A stretch of 47,226 nt of DNA, from positions 811,165-858,390 of the forward strand of contig KQ481950.1 of assembly GCA_001430745.1 (NCBI GenBank). The letters run 5' to 3'. Position 1 is the first letter of the stretch. Each line of letters begins with the position of its first letter. The notes beneath the pieces were generated by a model. That model ran no database searches. It was given only the letters and a program-made list of their open reading frames with translations, and was not told where the DNA came from. This document shows positions 33,536 through 45,200 of the stretch, piece after piece. The translations under genes and the position numbers were made by a program. Source of the stretch: Auxenochlorella pyrenoidosa (Eukaryota; Chlorophyta; Trebouxiophyceae; Chlorellales; Chlorellaceae).

Positions 33536-34682
33536 ATGGACGAACTAGATATCGTTCTCTTTCTGGACGCCGAGGAGCAGGTGAGCTTTAAAAAGCTGAA
33601 TACACGAGCAGCCATGTTGTTCGAAAGATCGGGTAGGCATGAGTCCATCCTCCAGCGGGTGCGCCGCCGCAGCCGGCACCGCCGCAGCTGCCGTACTGAG
33701 CTCGCTTTTCTGCCCGTTGCTGCGGCGCAAGGTGGTGCTCTCGAGGCATTCACGCCCTCAGCACCCTGCTGCGCTGCTGATCCTGCAGCGCTGCCTATCC
33801 ATGCCCCGCTCCGCCTGCTGCAGGAGCTGGCCGCCCTGTCCCCCTTTGCTGCCGGTTATGGTCAGCCGCGCCGCGCTGCGTGCGCGGTGCCGCCGAGTGG
33901 CGACCAGTTTGCGCGCCTGATGCAGCTCCAAGTGATCGCAGAGTCGGCTGCCGACTCCATCCTGGCGGGCCTGCCCCTTGCCCAGCCCCAAGAGGCCGCG
34001 CTGCTGCAGCTGTGGCCCACGCTGCTGCGCGCCACCGCCGCGCTCCCCGGTGCCGACAGCGACGCCACGCCCTTTGCCGCCGGCGCATGCACCGTCGTGC
34101 TGGCGCAGCGAGCGGGCGCGACAGCGGGCGGCAAGGCCACACGCGTCACCTACCCAACGGCTGCGCACATGCTGTCCTCTGGGTACCTGCACGCGGCCAC
34201 CTGCACCTTTGAGCTGGCGGGGCCGGCAGCTGCGCCGCTGGCCGCCGAGCTCCAGGTGCGCCTTTTGCACAGCCCCAGCTGCTGCTGCTCCCGCTGCTGG
34301 CTCGGGCAGCTGTTCATTGTCACTTGGGGGCTGCATGTCACCGGCCAGGGCTGCTGCGCGTGCACCCGCTGCCTTGGCACCGAGCTCGCTCACCACCGCC
34401 CCGCCCCGCCTGCAGGTGTTTGCCGAGCACCTGAACCGGGCGGTGGAGCAGTGCAGCAAGGAGGCGCTGGAGGACACCCTGAGCGAGCTCAGCAGGCTGC
34501 CCTCCGCCTCGGCCATCGACTTGGTGCGCTCCAGCATCGAGGGCGGCCGCTCCAGCAGCTCGGCGGCGCAGCTGGCGGCCAGCCTGCGCGGCCGCCTGCA
34601 GGCCCGCACCTCGGGCTGCTCGCCGCTCGACTCGCCGGCCAGCTGCTCGCTACGCACCAGCCTGACGCCGCCGGCAGAGTGA
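33536..34682 (+). CDS. Unrecognised 247-aa protein
   Basis: I do not recognise the family. A three-exon model closes in frame: 33536-33580, 33824-34255, 34416-34682, with normal GTGAGC and GTGCGC donors and CAG acceptors. The protein begins MDELDIVLFLDAEEQ, which is acidic. It continues with a mostly helical, Ala/Leu-rich body (FARLMQLQVIAESAADSIL, AALLQLWPTLLRATAAL) and then a strand-rich stretch around TVVLAQRAGATAGG and KATRVTYPTAAHMLSSGYLH. Near the C-terminus an amphipathic helix (VFAEHLNRAVEQCSKEALED) precedes a Ser-rich tail. There is no signal peptide or membrane segment. An in-frame ATG upstream at about 33470 could add 22 residues. It is probably a soluble lineage-specific protein. 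Confidence 0.6.
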
Positions 34683-36293
34683 TGGGGGCGGCCTCGGGAG
34701 TCAGGATGGGGCGACATGCACCCTGGCTCACCCTGCCGCCGCCCACCCCCCGCCGCTCCACCCCTGTGCCATGTTGCCGGCTGCGCGCCCAAGCGGGCCG
34801 ACGTTTTGCTTATTCCCACTGCACCCAGTTTTTTCAACCTGAGTGGACAGCCGGTTGCCCAGCCTTTCCGTTCCAACAGGAACTGGTAGTGCCCCCATAT
34901 TGTGTGCCGCCCATGCATGGCAATTGATTCAGCCCCACTGGCGACACCATGCCCCCCTCCCACCCCTCCCTGTGCGTCCCCTATGCCTGTCACCCAGTCC
35001 ACTTCTTCACCAAATAACTTGCAGCAAAAAAGGGCCTTGCCGCCTCCCTTCACCACTCGTTTCTTTCTTGCAACCCCCACGATCCACCGAACAGCCCCTT
35101 CAGTGCCTGCGCTGCCCTCTTGCCCTGCTCGCGGCACGGCTGGAAGAACCCTCCCATCAAGTTGAACCCACGCCAGGCCTCATCTATCTATGCCTGCAGC
35201 ATATTTGTATCCTGCCAACCCCTCACTGGCACGCCGATCACCTTGCGCTCTCACTTCCCTATTCTGGCAACCCACCCTCATTCTTTTCTCGGATCCCGGA
35301 CTCTCCCTTGCATGCACGCCAGCTCTCATCCCTGCCTGATGCAACACACGGCGCAATGGCTGGCCGTCTGTGCAGCAGACCCCCCCCTGTCCCACACACC
35401 TCACACCTCCGTTGGCTGCATCTCCTGCACCCCTCCTTCCCCTCCCACCGCCCTCATGCAGCCCGCCCAATCTGTAGTATACCCTCTTTTCTCCCAGGCT
35501 CTCTCCTCCAACCCAGCCGATGCCAGCCGTGTTCCTGCCAAGCCAACCGACCAAACCGTCTCTGACCTGTGAAAGCACGAGGCAGTCTCGAGAGCGTGCC
35601 CAGCAGGCCAAGTGCAGGGGACACAGGGCGCGTCATGGCAGTTTTGGGTGCCCAGGACAAAGCAAGCATGCCTGGCCAAACTACCCTGCGCCTCTTGCAA
35701 GCATTTCCAGGTCCTTTGCTTCACATAAATCAGAGGCCCGACCTCGCCGCTGTCAGCAGAGTGTTGAGCGAGGCCGCAAGGGACGGGCAGTGAGAGGGCA
35801 GGAACCACAGGCATTGCAGCGCGGGGGCGAATCGAATCGTTGTGTTAGTGAGAGAGTTTGTAGGCAGCACAGAAGTGTTTGCGGCGTCAAAAGAAGAGGG
35901 GAAGGGGGCAGCAGTGCTGGGGTGTTGGCAGGGGAGGGGAGGGGGGTTGCGCCCTGATGCTGACAGGCGAAGGGCAGAGCGGGTACCAGGGAGGGCGAGA
36001 CATGACATGGGGGGGAGCAGCAGCAGGTCAGCACGAGAGAGCGAGCAAAGTGGGAGCAAGCAACAGGGCACAGGGCAGGGGAGGGTCCGTACAGCTGTAC
36101 CCGCAAGGCGCGGGGGCAGCTGCTCGCGCGCCGGGGGGGTGGCTTCTACAGGAGATGTGTTGCAGGGAGCACCCGGGCCGATGTGAGGGCAAGTCAGTTG
36201 GGAGGGAGTAGGCGCCGTGGGGTTGGCTCGCAGCTCGCGCCCTGCCCAGCAAGGCGCGAGCCGGGCTAGTAGCGAGTCGCCGCGGCGGCGCGG
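34683..36293. other. Convergent intergenic region with strand-composition switch
   Basis: About 1.6 kb between the 3' ends of a rightward and a leftward gene, with no supported coding sequence. From about 34700 to 35550 the + strand is strongly C/T-rich and G-poor; from about 35560 to 36200 it turns G/A-rich. Each half is therefore pyrimidine-rich in the sense of the gene that runs into it. Long overlapping frames here reflect composition, not coding. Confidence 0.6.
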
Positions 36294-38631
36294 TCACACC
36301 GCGGCTGCCGTGGCCACCGCGCCGCGCCCCGTCGCCTTGCCCGCCGCCTCGACGCCCGCCTTGCCGCTGGCCGCTGCCTGGGCCGCGCCGCCGCGCCGTT
36401 TCGCGGGCCGCGCCCACTCGGGGCGCACAGGCGGCGTGATGCCCTGCCTGACGCACTCGTCGTCGTACGCCGCCTCGGCCGACTGCAGCATCTTCTTGGC
36501 GGTGTCGAAAACCGACAGCTTGACGCCTGCGCGGAGCGGGGGGCGGGAGGGCGCCGTTGAAGAGAAGAGCGATTCAGAGGCGGGCAGCGAGCGCCCGCCG
36601 TGAGCATGCAGCCCTGTTGAGCAGTGCCGGCCAAGGGCCGGCCGCCCTGCCAGTGCACCGCAGTGCAAGGTAGCAGAGGGCAAAGCCAGGCAGGCGAGGT
36701 ACGGGCGTGCCGGGCTGTCGCCTCACCCTTGTTGGGCAGGTTTTTGAGCGCGTTTGGCAGGAAGCCGCGGTAGAGGCCGCCCAGGCCGTCTGCCCGCAGG
36801 ATGCTGCCGGCGGCAACGTGCCACGCCACGCTACGCCCGGCCTGCGGCAGCAGGGAGGCAGGCGTCCCCGTCACGGGCTGTATGGCGGCCAGGACGAAAG
36901 ACCTGCCAGCTGGCAGCACGACGGCCCCGGCCGGCCGATGACAGCACCCAAGCACCCCCCCTGGCCCCGGTGCTGTGTGACAAGGCAGACGGAGCGCTGC
37001 CGGGGAGCGTGGGCGCAGCCGCCCGCCCCGGCCGCACCTGCAGCTGGATGTGGCGGCGGATGGTGTCCAGCGGGTAGCACGACACGGTGGCGATCAGGGC
37101 GGCGGTGAAGCCGCGCGCAAACGAGGGCAGCGACTGCGGCAGCAGGTCGAAGGACGCCATCTCCAGGCCCATGTAGGGGCCGATGCCTGCAGGACGAGGG
37201 GCGGGGGCCAAAGCAAGGGCGCGGCACGTGCGCTGTGAGGGGTATGCAGGCAGCCCATGCACACGTGGGAGGCGGCACGCCGGGCCCTGCTGTGCACTGC
37301 TCGATTTGCGACAGACCTGGCGATGCACGGCCCAGCAGAGGCCGCACAGCCCCGGGGTGCGAGACCCCTCCCGCCCTGGAGGCGCCTCGCTGCCAGCCTG
37401 CGCATGCACGCTGGAGGGCACGCGGCAGCGCAGGCTCAGAGCTCACCCAGCATGGACGCGCCCAGTCCTCGGTAGAAGGCCGCCCCCTTGCCCTCCTTGA
37501 GCAGCACGGCGACGGTGCCGCCCACCCCCCTCAGGTTGGGGTCCACCGCCAGGCGCAGCCGCAGCGTGTCCAGCGGGTGCGTGAGGAGCGTGGCCACCAT
37601 GCCGGCGCAGGCGCCCGCCGCCAGCCGCCGGTGCACCGACAGCTCCCCGTCCTCGTCGGCAAACCAGCGCTTGAACACCTCGTACGAGTAGAACTGCGCC
37701 GCCGAGTAGGGCACCACGCGCAGCACCTGCGAGAGCGTGCATGTGGGTGGTGGGCAGGGGTAAGCGGGGGGGGTGTGAGCGATGCGTCGGCGATGCGCGG
37801 TGCTGCAGCTGCTCGTCGGACATGCAAACAGCTGCATGCTTTAAATGGTGCATGCTGGAACCGCTCCGCAGGAGGATGCCCTGCAGGTGCATGACATCAT
37901 CGTTTGCGGCGGCAGCTGGCGGCCCGCCGGGCCTCACCTGCGGCAGGTTGCCCTTCCAGTAGCCCCCGAGCCCCTCCTCCTTGCCAATGGCCAGGAACGC
38001 CTTGAGCAGGTTGCCCTGGCTGGCGGCTGCACCGATGGCGCCGCCCTGCAGGCCGCCCTTGACTTGCAGCAGGATCTGCGATGCGGCAGTGCAGGAACGT
38101 GCAGCATTGAGAAGCAGACGAGCGAGGCGGCAGTGATGCGGCGAAGGCTTTGAGCATCGCACCAGGATGTGAGGCTGGCTGTGTACAGCTGCCCCCACCC
38201 CTCCCCCCGGCCCCAGGGTGCGTTCAGGACAAGAATGAACAGCGACAGTCAGGAATGGGGGGCCAGCGGACCTTGACACGGTCCAGCGGCGCGGTCAGCG
38301 TCTTGGCGAGCGCTCCCGACAGTGCGCCCGCACCAAACAGCACCGCCGCCCGCGGCACCAGGGCCAGCAGGGCGGCGGGCCGGTGAGTGGCGAGATAGGA
38401 AGGGTCCAGTCGGGCCACTGTGGGCGCCGCGCCAAGCTCCCACACTGGGTTGCCCGCCCGCGCCTCCAGCTCCACCGCCTGCCGCCTGCCCTTGCGGCCC
38501 TTTGGTTCTGGCAGTGCCAAACTGGCCGAAGCCAGCAGCCGCACTTCCCGCTGCGCCATCGCTTGCGCGCTGCCAGTGTTTGCTGGGCCAACTGCTGCTG
38601 CCTGCAACCACAAGTCTGCCTGCTGCTGCAC
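36294..38631 (-). CDS. TAAC: Plastid nucleotide/PAPS carrier, TAAC/PAPST1-like (SLC25 family)
   Basis: Mitochondrial-carrier-family protein closest in sequence to Arabidopsis TAAC/PAPST1, which exchanges adenine nucleotides and PAPS/PAP across plastid membranes. Six exons summing to 425 codons: 38631-38272, 38075-37938, 37726-37447, 37186-37038, 36841-36727, 36526-36294. The three carrier signatures are all present: TAPLDRVK, THPLDTLRLR and CYPLDTIRRH. Other diagnostic stretches are GKEEGLGGYWKGNLPQV, RVVPYSAAQFYSYEVFKRW, GELSVHRRLAAGACAGM, LRLRLAVDPNLRG and GLYRGFLPNALKNLPN. The N-terminal ~95 residues before the first repeat are Ala/Arg-rich with few acids, suiting a plastid transit peptide (inference). 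ATG 38631 is the first in frame; an internal Met at about 38559 is an alternative. The C-terminal tail (about 60 residues) is Ala/Lys-rich and unconserved. Plastid location and substrate are inferred from homology. Confidence 0.92.
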
Positions 38632-38796
38632 AAACGAAAGCTGTGAAATTCAACAACAATGCATGCAGGATGCAAGGAGTCCGCGATGGTGGCTTTTGCT
38701 GCCAGCAGTGACGGCGGCATGAAGGGGATGCGGGCGATGGGGCATCCAGTACTGCACAACGAGCACTACCTTCATTGCAAGCATTTGAAGCAAACG
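38632..38796. promoter_or_regulatory. Compact divergent promoter, carrier / SET-domain gene
   Basis: Only about 165 bp separate the start codons of the leftward carrier and the rightward SET-domain gene, so both promoters and 5' UTRs must share this segment. It is less GC-rich than its surroundings. If either true start lies elsewhere the spacing changes. Confidence 0.5.
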
Positions 38797-41700
38797 ATGG
38801 CTGCTGCCCTGGACGTCCTCCTTCCCAAGCCCCTCTCACAACCCCAGCCCTCGCTCCACCTCCCCTGGGCGCACCTCAAGCGTATCGAAAGGCAAAACTG
38901 GGGCCAGTCGCAATGCCGGAACGCAGCTCGCTTGTCCAGAGGCGGTGTGCCACTGCTGCCGCTGCTGCCGCCAGCGGCGGCAGCTAGAGCTGGCGGCCCT
39001 GCCTCACTGCCACAAGCTGACGACGGCGAGCGCCAGCGCACAGCGCTCCTGGACTGGCTGGTGCGCAGCAAGGAAGCAGAGCCGTCCTGCCTCAAGGTGG
39101 AGCGCCGCTGGCGAGATGAAGCTTACGGCTATTGCCTGGTGGCCAGTGCCGATATTGAGCCAGAAGAGGTGATTGGGGCCCAGGCTGATGGGTTGAGCCG
39201 TGTGACCAGGGAAGGCATGGATCAACCTGCCAGGTTCCCAGCTGACTACCAAAGGAATACGAGCCCCAAGGGGCGCGAACCGCGAAGCTGCTGCTGTGAA
39301 CTCCACTCGGCTGCACCTCTGCCTACCTCCATCCCACCACCTGACCTGACCTCCTTCGCCCGCATGCAGGTCATTCTGTCTGTTCCGCTCACCGCTGCCA
39401 TCACATCAGAGGGCGCCGATGAGTCACACTGGAGCGCTGCCATGGCGGGCCAGCTGCTGCAGCGCCGGGCGGCAGCACAGGCGGCGGCCACGGCGGGCGA
39501 CGCAGCGGCGGCACAGCGCGCGGGGCAGCCCTGGCTGGACGCGCTGCCGGCCCATGTCGACCTGCCTTGGCTGGTGAGCTGTGCTTCATGGACACGACAA
39601 GCGGTCGGGTGCAGCGCAGAGCAGCATGGCCTTCAGGCCTACAAAGCGGCAGCAGGTGGCCACATCCAGGGGTTCCAATGGCAGGCACGGAGCCCCGGCC
39701 CCCTCGGTGACCACCGCCGCTGCAGCAGCGCCCCTCACAGGGCGTGCCGCTGCTGCCTCAACAGCCCATGTGTTGCTTGCCGCAGTACTGGAGCGATGCT
39801 GAGCTGGCAGAGCTGCAGGACGAGGACACCATCGCCGAGGCCCGCCAGTTCCGGGCAGTCTTCGAGGCGGCCTGCGAGGTGGGCTTGGGCGCGCTACCCA
39901 GCCGCACACCAGCGTGGCAGCCAACCTGGCACCGCTGCCGTGCATTGCGCGTGCAAGTTCAGGGGGGGCGGGGCGTCTGTAACACCTCATGCTCCTGCTC
40001 CTGCTCCCACTCACGGATGGAATGTGCTGCCCCTCTGCCTGCCGCGCTCAGGAGATGGCGGGGGCGCACCCGCCCAGCGACGTGGCCTGGGCCCTTTCCC
40101 TGGTGCACTCCCGCTCCTTTGTGGAGCGCAGCGCGCACATCTGGTGCCCCGGCATCGACCTGTGCAACCACACGCTGGCACCCAACGCCGACATCAGGTG
40201 GAGAGGCCGGCCACTTTCCTGCAGGGCTGGCAGGAAGGGCTGCCTGAGCTGGCACGTCGGGCCGCGCGCTGCCCCGCCCGTGCTGGCACCCGTCACCCCC
40301 GAAAGCTGCTAAACCCGTGCTGTCGAGTTTTGGGCCCGCCCCCCAAGCAGGTGCGTCCACTCCCCAGGCTCCTGCCAGGGTGGCGCCGCCGTGGACGAGG
40401 TGTGCCCCCCCGAGGCAGCGGCGGCGGCTCGGCAGGAGCCCAGCCGCTTTGAGCTGGTGGCCGGCGAGGCGGGGGTTGCGGCGGGGGAGGAGGTTACCAT
40501 CAGCTACGGCTCCTGGCCGTCAGGTGGGTGAGGGGTGCGGGCTGCGCAGGGAGGCAGGCGAGAGGGCGAGAGGGCATGTGCTGCCAGGCGGCCTGCAGGC
40601 ATCCCTCAGGAGCTGTCGCTGCCAGTTGTAGGGGTGTAGGGGTGTACTACGTCGCTGTTGAGGTGTGTGAGCCCAATTGGCGGTCACCTGCCCAACGGCC
40701 CGCCGCCCCCGCATGGTGCAGACGTGTTTCTCCTCTTCTTTGGCTTCGCGCCGGCGCACAACCCCAACGACTCGGGTCAGTGCTGCATAGCTCATGTTGA
40801 CCCAAAACTACTGCATCAGCTGGCATCCGCCTGTGTTTGTGCAACTCGTGTGCCTTACTCCTCACAGCGGAGCAGCCAGTTGGGCGCCTGCGCCTGCGAC
40901 CACCAGCACTGACCGCCAGCCACCCCGCCCCCTGCAGCTGTGCTGTTCTACGACCTGTTTGACCTTGCGAGCTTCAAGCTCAGGTCAGTTGATGCCAGCA
41001 TGAGCGAGCCAGCAGGCCAGGCAGGCCAGGCAGGGCAGGCAGAGCCGGCACAGCTAGGCAGCGAGGAGGCTGAGTGGGAGGCGGTGGCGGCGGAGGTGCA
41101 GCGGCTTGAGGCTGAGGTGGGACCCCAGGAGGGCTTCTTTAGGTGAGCACACAGGCGCTGGGCGATCCTCCCTTAGATAACTGAGATAATTACGATAACT
41201 TTGACACCGGTACCGTGCTTGTCCAGACGAGCAGGTGCGACAGGGGCACCCGGGGCGCTGCAGCGCCCGAGGCAGCCCCCTTCTGTCCCGCCTGCCCACC
41301 TGCCTGCTTACCCTTCCGTCTGCGCTCCCATCGCCCCACCACCCTGCCTCTGCGCCCCCCCACTGCCCCCAGGATGGTGGCGACGGCTCAGGGCCTGGAC
41401 GCGCGCCTCATGCAGGCAGCCCAGGCGCTGCTGGCGGCGGGGCGGGGCAGCCCCGACGGCCGGCCCATGAGCCTGGCCGACTTCCTGCAGCGCCGCTGCG
41501 AGCAGCTGCTGGCTGGCTTCCCCACAACGCTGGAGGAGGACGAGGCGCTGCTGGCAAGGCTCCAGGGACAGCTGGCAGAGCAGCAGCAAGAGCAGCAGCA
41601 GGCAGCGGCGGCGGGGCAGCCCGCGCAGCGCGGCGAGGCAGGGCAGCAGCAGGGCCCTGCTTGTGCGGGGGCACAGCCCCTGGCAGTCGGGACGGACAAG

Positions 41701-41817
41701 GCGCCGCGGCTGCCACAGCTGGTCACCGCAGTGACGTATCGCGCAGGCAAGAAACGAGTGCTGCACTCAACGCTTGCAGCCGCCACCGCTGCGCTGCAGC
41801 AGGGACGGAGCTCGTGA
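38797..41817 (+). CDS. SET-domain protein N-methyltransferase (Rubisco LSMT-like)
   Basis: Eight exons summing to 564 codons: 38797-39168, 39370-39573, 39786-39878, 40052-40197, 40351-40523, 40722-40775, 40938-41142, 41373-41817. The fold order fits the LSMT/SETD3-6 class of S-adenosylmethionine-dependent lysine or histidine methyltransferases of non-histone proteins. An N-terminal SET segment (YGYCLVASADIEPEEVILSV) is followed by an inserted helical iSET region, the motif WCPGIDLCNHTLAPNADIR (Asn-His of the SAM site) and GEEVTISYGSWPS (the catalytic Tyr motif). FLLFFGFAPAHNPNDS comes next, then a helical substrate-binding-type C-terminal region (LDARLMQAAQALLA, FLQRRCEQLLAGFPTTLEEDE). The SAM motif is NHT where many members have NHS. 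The N-terminus (Ala/Pro/Arg-rich, about 70 residues) could be a transit peptide. The substrate is unknown; Rubisco large subunit is only one possibility. Confidence 0.85.
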
Positions 41818-42273
41818 TCTCAATTTTAAGAACGAACCGCTGCGATGGATATCCCGTCACCTGTAACGATACAATGAAGTTCAGCCTAAATAATACAGAA
41901 CCCTCGCACACGGGGGGAGGGGCGGCGCTGGCCAGCTGCCACGTGGCGGTGCCACATGGGGATCCCCAGAACCTGTTTCGTTCCAAGTTGCAACGGTCTC
42001 CAGTCGCGCTGAAACTGCCACGCCGGCACTTTGGTGGTTTCACAGCCAGCACAAGTGAGGCCATGGGTTGATAGGAGAATTGTCGAGCTCGATCTCGTGC
42101 CTGCCGGGCCCCACCAGGCCTTCCTGACTTCTGATAACTGCAACTAGCGCCGATCACGTGCCAACCCGGCCTCCGACGCGGGTCGAAGGACGGTATTGGG
42201 GGCAGCTCCGCTGTCCGCCAGCGCCACCACACGCCCGCCGCCTCTGCCGCATGCCTGCTCCCGCAGGCCGGCC
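41818..42273. other. Intergenic between SET-domain gene and GAD
   Basis: 456 bp without a supported gene. It has a TGTAA signal for the upstream gene, an A/T-richer stretch (41818-41900) and then the GAD promoter or 5' UTR. An acceptor-like CCCGCAG ends at about 42266, eight bases before the GAD ATG, so an upstream untranslated exon is possible. Confidence 0.5.
41862..41866 (+). terminator. TGTAA polyadenylation signal of SET-domain gene
   Basis: The chlorophyte poly(A) pentanucleotide lies 45 nt past the stop codon, in a locally AT-richer stretch. Confidence 0.65.
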
Positions 42274-45200
42274 ATGGCGTTCCTGGCAAAGGAGATGCAC
42301 CACCTGAAGGAGAGCGCGGGCTCCCTCCTGCATGCCAAGCACGAGGAGGGCAGCAGCGGCAAGCACAGCGCGGCCGGTTCCGGCGAGGGCGAGCCCCGCG
42401 CACCGGCTGGCGCTGCTGCCCAGCCTCAGGTGGTCCACGCGCACAACACCCTTCACGCCGAGACAATCCCCACCTACACGTGAGCTGCGGTGCAGGGTGT
42501 GTAGCACAAACCCGGACGATGCATGTGTGCGTGCAGCCCACTGCTCGGGGCTGCTGGCTCACCCAGCCCGCTTGTCGCAACCTGCTGCACGGGCTGAAGT
42601 GTGGTGCATTACCTTTCCTCCTGTACCCATGTCACTCGCATGCCTTTTGGCTATTCCGTCAGCTCATGCCCTGAAGAGCCGTGTTCCTTGCTTGTCACTT
42701 TCAGCAGATCTCCTTGCAGTGCCATGCACAGAATGCTTCCCTTCACCTGCTGCCCCATTGCAGGCCGGACATGGCCGACCCCGACATGCGGGTGGACGGT
42801 GAGGCAGGCGCCAGCGGGCGTCCAGCCAGTGCGGGCACACCATTCTCGCTTGCGCCACAGAGTTGGCCCTCTGGCCGAGCCGCCTCGGCGATTGCATCCA
42901 ACCTCATCTTCCACCGAAGGTCGCTCCCCAGCTTGACCGTGCCTGCCTGCCTGCCTGCCTGCAGATCTTCTGGACTCCACCTTTGCCTCGCGCTACACCT
43001 CCGCGCCCCTGAGCAAGACCCAGTGAGGCCGGCGGGGCGCAGCCCCAGGGTTGGCACCTCGTCCGAAATGAGCCCCACCTGCTGCAGAGCGGACGCTGTC
43101 AGAGCGGCAGGGGTGGAGGGCAGTGCGTCCTTCCCGAACAATGCGTCCTCCCCTATCGCACGCTGAGCCCCCGCCCGCCTCGCTGCCCCCACCCCCCACC
43201 CCTTCACCCTGTGCAGGCTGCCGACGGTGGGGGCGCCCGCCCACGTGGTGTACCAGCTCATCAAGGACCTGCGCAAGGTGGGGAGCCCTGCCAAGCACAC
43301 CAGCAAAATTACACCGTTTGGAAAGCTGGGGGCTCTCCTGAGCACACAGTCTATCTGCCAGAGGCCCCTGTTGCCTGCGCACGCCTGCCTCTCCCCCCCT
43401 GCTCCTGGCACGACAGTGCTGGCCGGGCATTGTGCCTGCTGATCCAGCTGCCCATCTGCACCCCGCTGCTGCAGCTCGATACAACCCCCGCCCTCAACCT
43501 GGCCAGTTTTGTGAGTGGGGCAGCGCCGCGCCCAAAATTGCTGCCATCTGGCGTGCACAGGCACCTGCGCAGTGTAACACCGCTGCCTCTGCCCTCTTGG
43601 CTCTCTCCTCACAGCAGGCGGCGTGCGAGCCCATGCACTGAGCACTGCTTGCGACAGCTCCTTCATCCACTCGCTAACTCACTAACCTCACGCCCAATCC
43701 ATTTCCAACCCCAACCCACAAAGGTGACAACCTGGATGGAGCCCGAGGCGGAGAAGCTCATCGCCGAGTCGCTCAACGTGAGGGGGCACCTCTCCCTCCA
43801 AGGAAGGGATGGGCTCGCCATTCCGCCTGCCACCGCCCGCCTGCCTGACCGTGGCCCCTTGCCAGGCTGCCCACCTTCAATACAATTGTGCGGACGGGCA
43901 TTGCATGGCTGCACAGCTGGGGCGGGCAGCACAGGGGTCCCACCTGGCACTGGCCGCACCCTGCCCCTCCCTCCTGGCAGGTGAACTACGTGGACACTGA
44001 TGAGTACCCCTCCTCCACAGAGATCCACAACAGGTGACGCGCAGCAGCCCACCAGCACCCCTTGCCTTGCCTGCTGCTCGGTTGGAGCAGGGGGGCAGGG
44101 GAGCCTCCGAGGGGCCAGTTTGCTTGATTGCTTGTTTGGGCTTAAAGTTTTTCTGACCGCAACGGAACTTACGACACAGACCTGGTGAACTAGTGACCCG
44201 GTGACCTGGTGATCGGCTGCCGCCAGCCTGCCTGCCTGCCCTGCAGGTGTGTGGCCATGCTGGCCAAGCTGTGGCACTCGCCCGCCATGCCCGACGACGG
44301 CACCCCCAGCGACCCCGTGGGCACCGCCTGCATCGGCTCCTCCGAGGCCATCATGCTGGGGGGTGAGCGCGCGCCCTGCAGTGCAGGCCTGCCCTGCGTG
44401 CATGGTGGAGTGGAGACTGGGAGGCAGCGCTGCAGGTGTCCTCTCTGTGCGTTCGCCTCTCTGGGGCCTGCAGGCGTGCATGCCTCCCAGCCTGGCTGTC
44501 CCTGTCGGAAGCGGGGCTGCATGCCCAGCCCTGCCTTGCCCTTGCAAACTCGAGCCTCACCGGCCCCCGCTGGGCGCGACCGGCCCCTCCCCTTGCGCAG
44601 CCCTGAGCCTCAAGAAGCGCTGGCAGGAGTTCCGGGAGAAGCAGGGCAAGGGCATCGCCAAGCCCAACCTGGTGATGGGCGCGCAGGGTGAGGCAACTAG
44701 CTGGTTGCATTTCCAAGTCCGAGGAGACATGGCAGCTTGGGGGAGGCGCAGCGGGGGCGCCACGACAGCTTGCGCCTGCAGCAGCAGCGGGGGCGGAGGA
44801 GTGGTGGCAGCGCGACGCGGCGCGGAAGAGCGGGGATTTGTAGGGCTGAGGGGCTGCAGGCCAGGCGTGGCCCCTCGCTTTGCTGGGCAATCCTTGCGAC
44901 TTGGCGTTTGAGTCCCTCTGCTCGTTTTCTCCTGGCCCCTGCAGTGCACGTTTGCTGGCAGAAGGTGAGTGCGGGGCATCTCTACTGCAGGGGAGTGTGC
45001 GCACCCGCGCTCGCTGGCGCCTGGCAGCCACCCTGCCCTGTGCATCAATGCATGCGCAGCAAAGCCGCCAGGCCTGGGCAGGCCCGCGCCTTGCTGCCCG
45101 CCGCGTGCTTGCCGAGGGGCCCCGCCTCGCGTTCTGAGGCCAGCGACGCCTGACTGTGTGCCCCTCGGCAGTTCTGCCGGTACTTTGATGTGGAGGAGCG

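Noticed and set aside
33263..34927. 554-codon continuous + strand frame
   Set aside because: It runs through promoter, two introns with good borders and the 3' flank of the 247-aa gene; the extra residues are Pro/Arg/Ser-rich filler.
34843..35565. 240-codon + strand frame
   Set aside because: It is produced by C/T-rich sequence (Pro/Ser/His/Leu codons) in a non-coding convergent region.
42196..42273. Upstream in-frame extension of GAD (26 residues)
   Set aside because: The frame is open but an acceptor-like CCGCAG just before ATG 42274 and the lack of conservation make the downstream ATG the simpler start.
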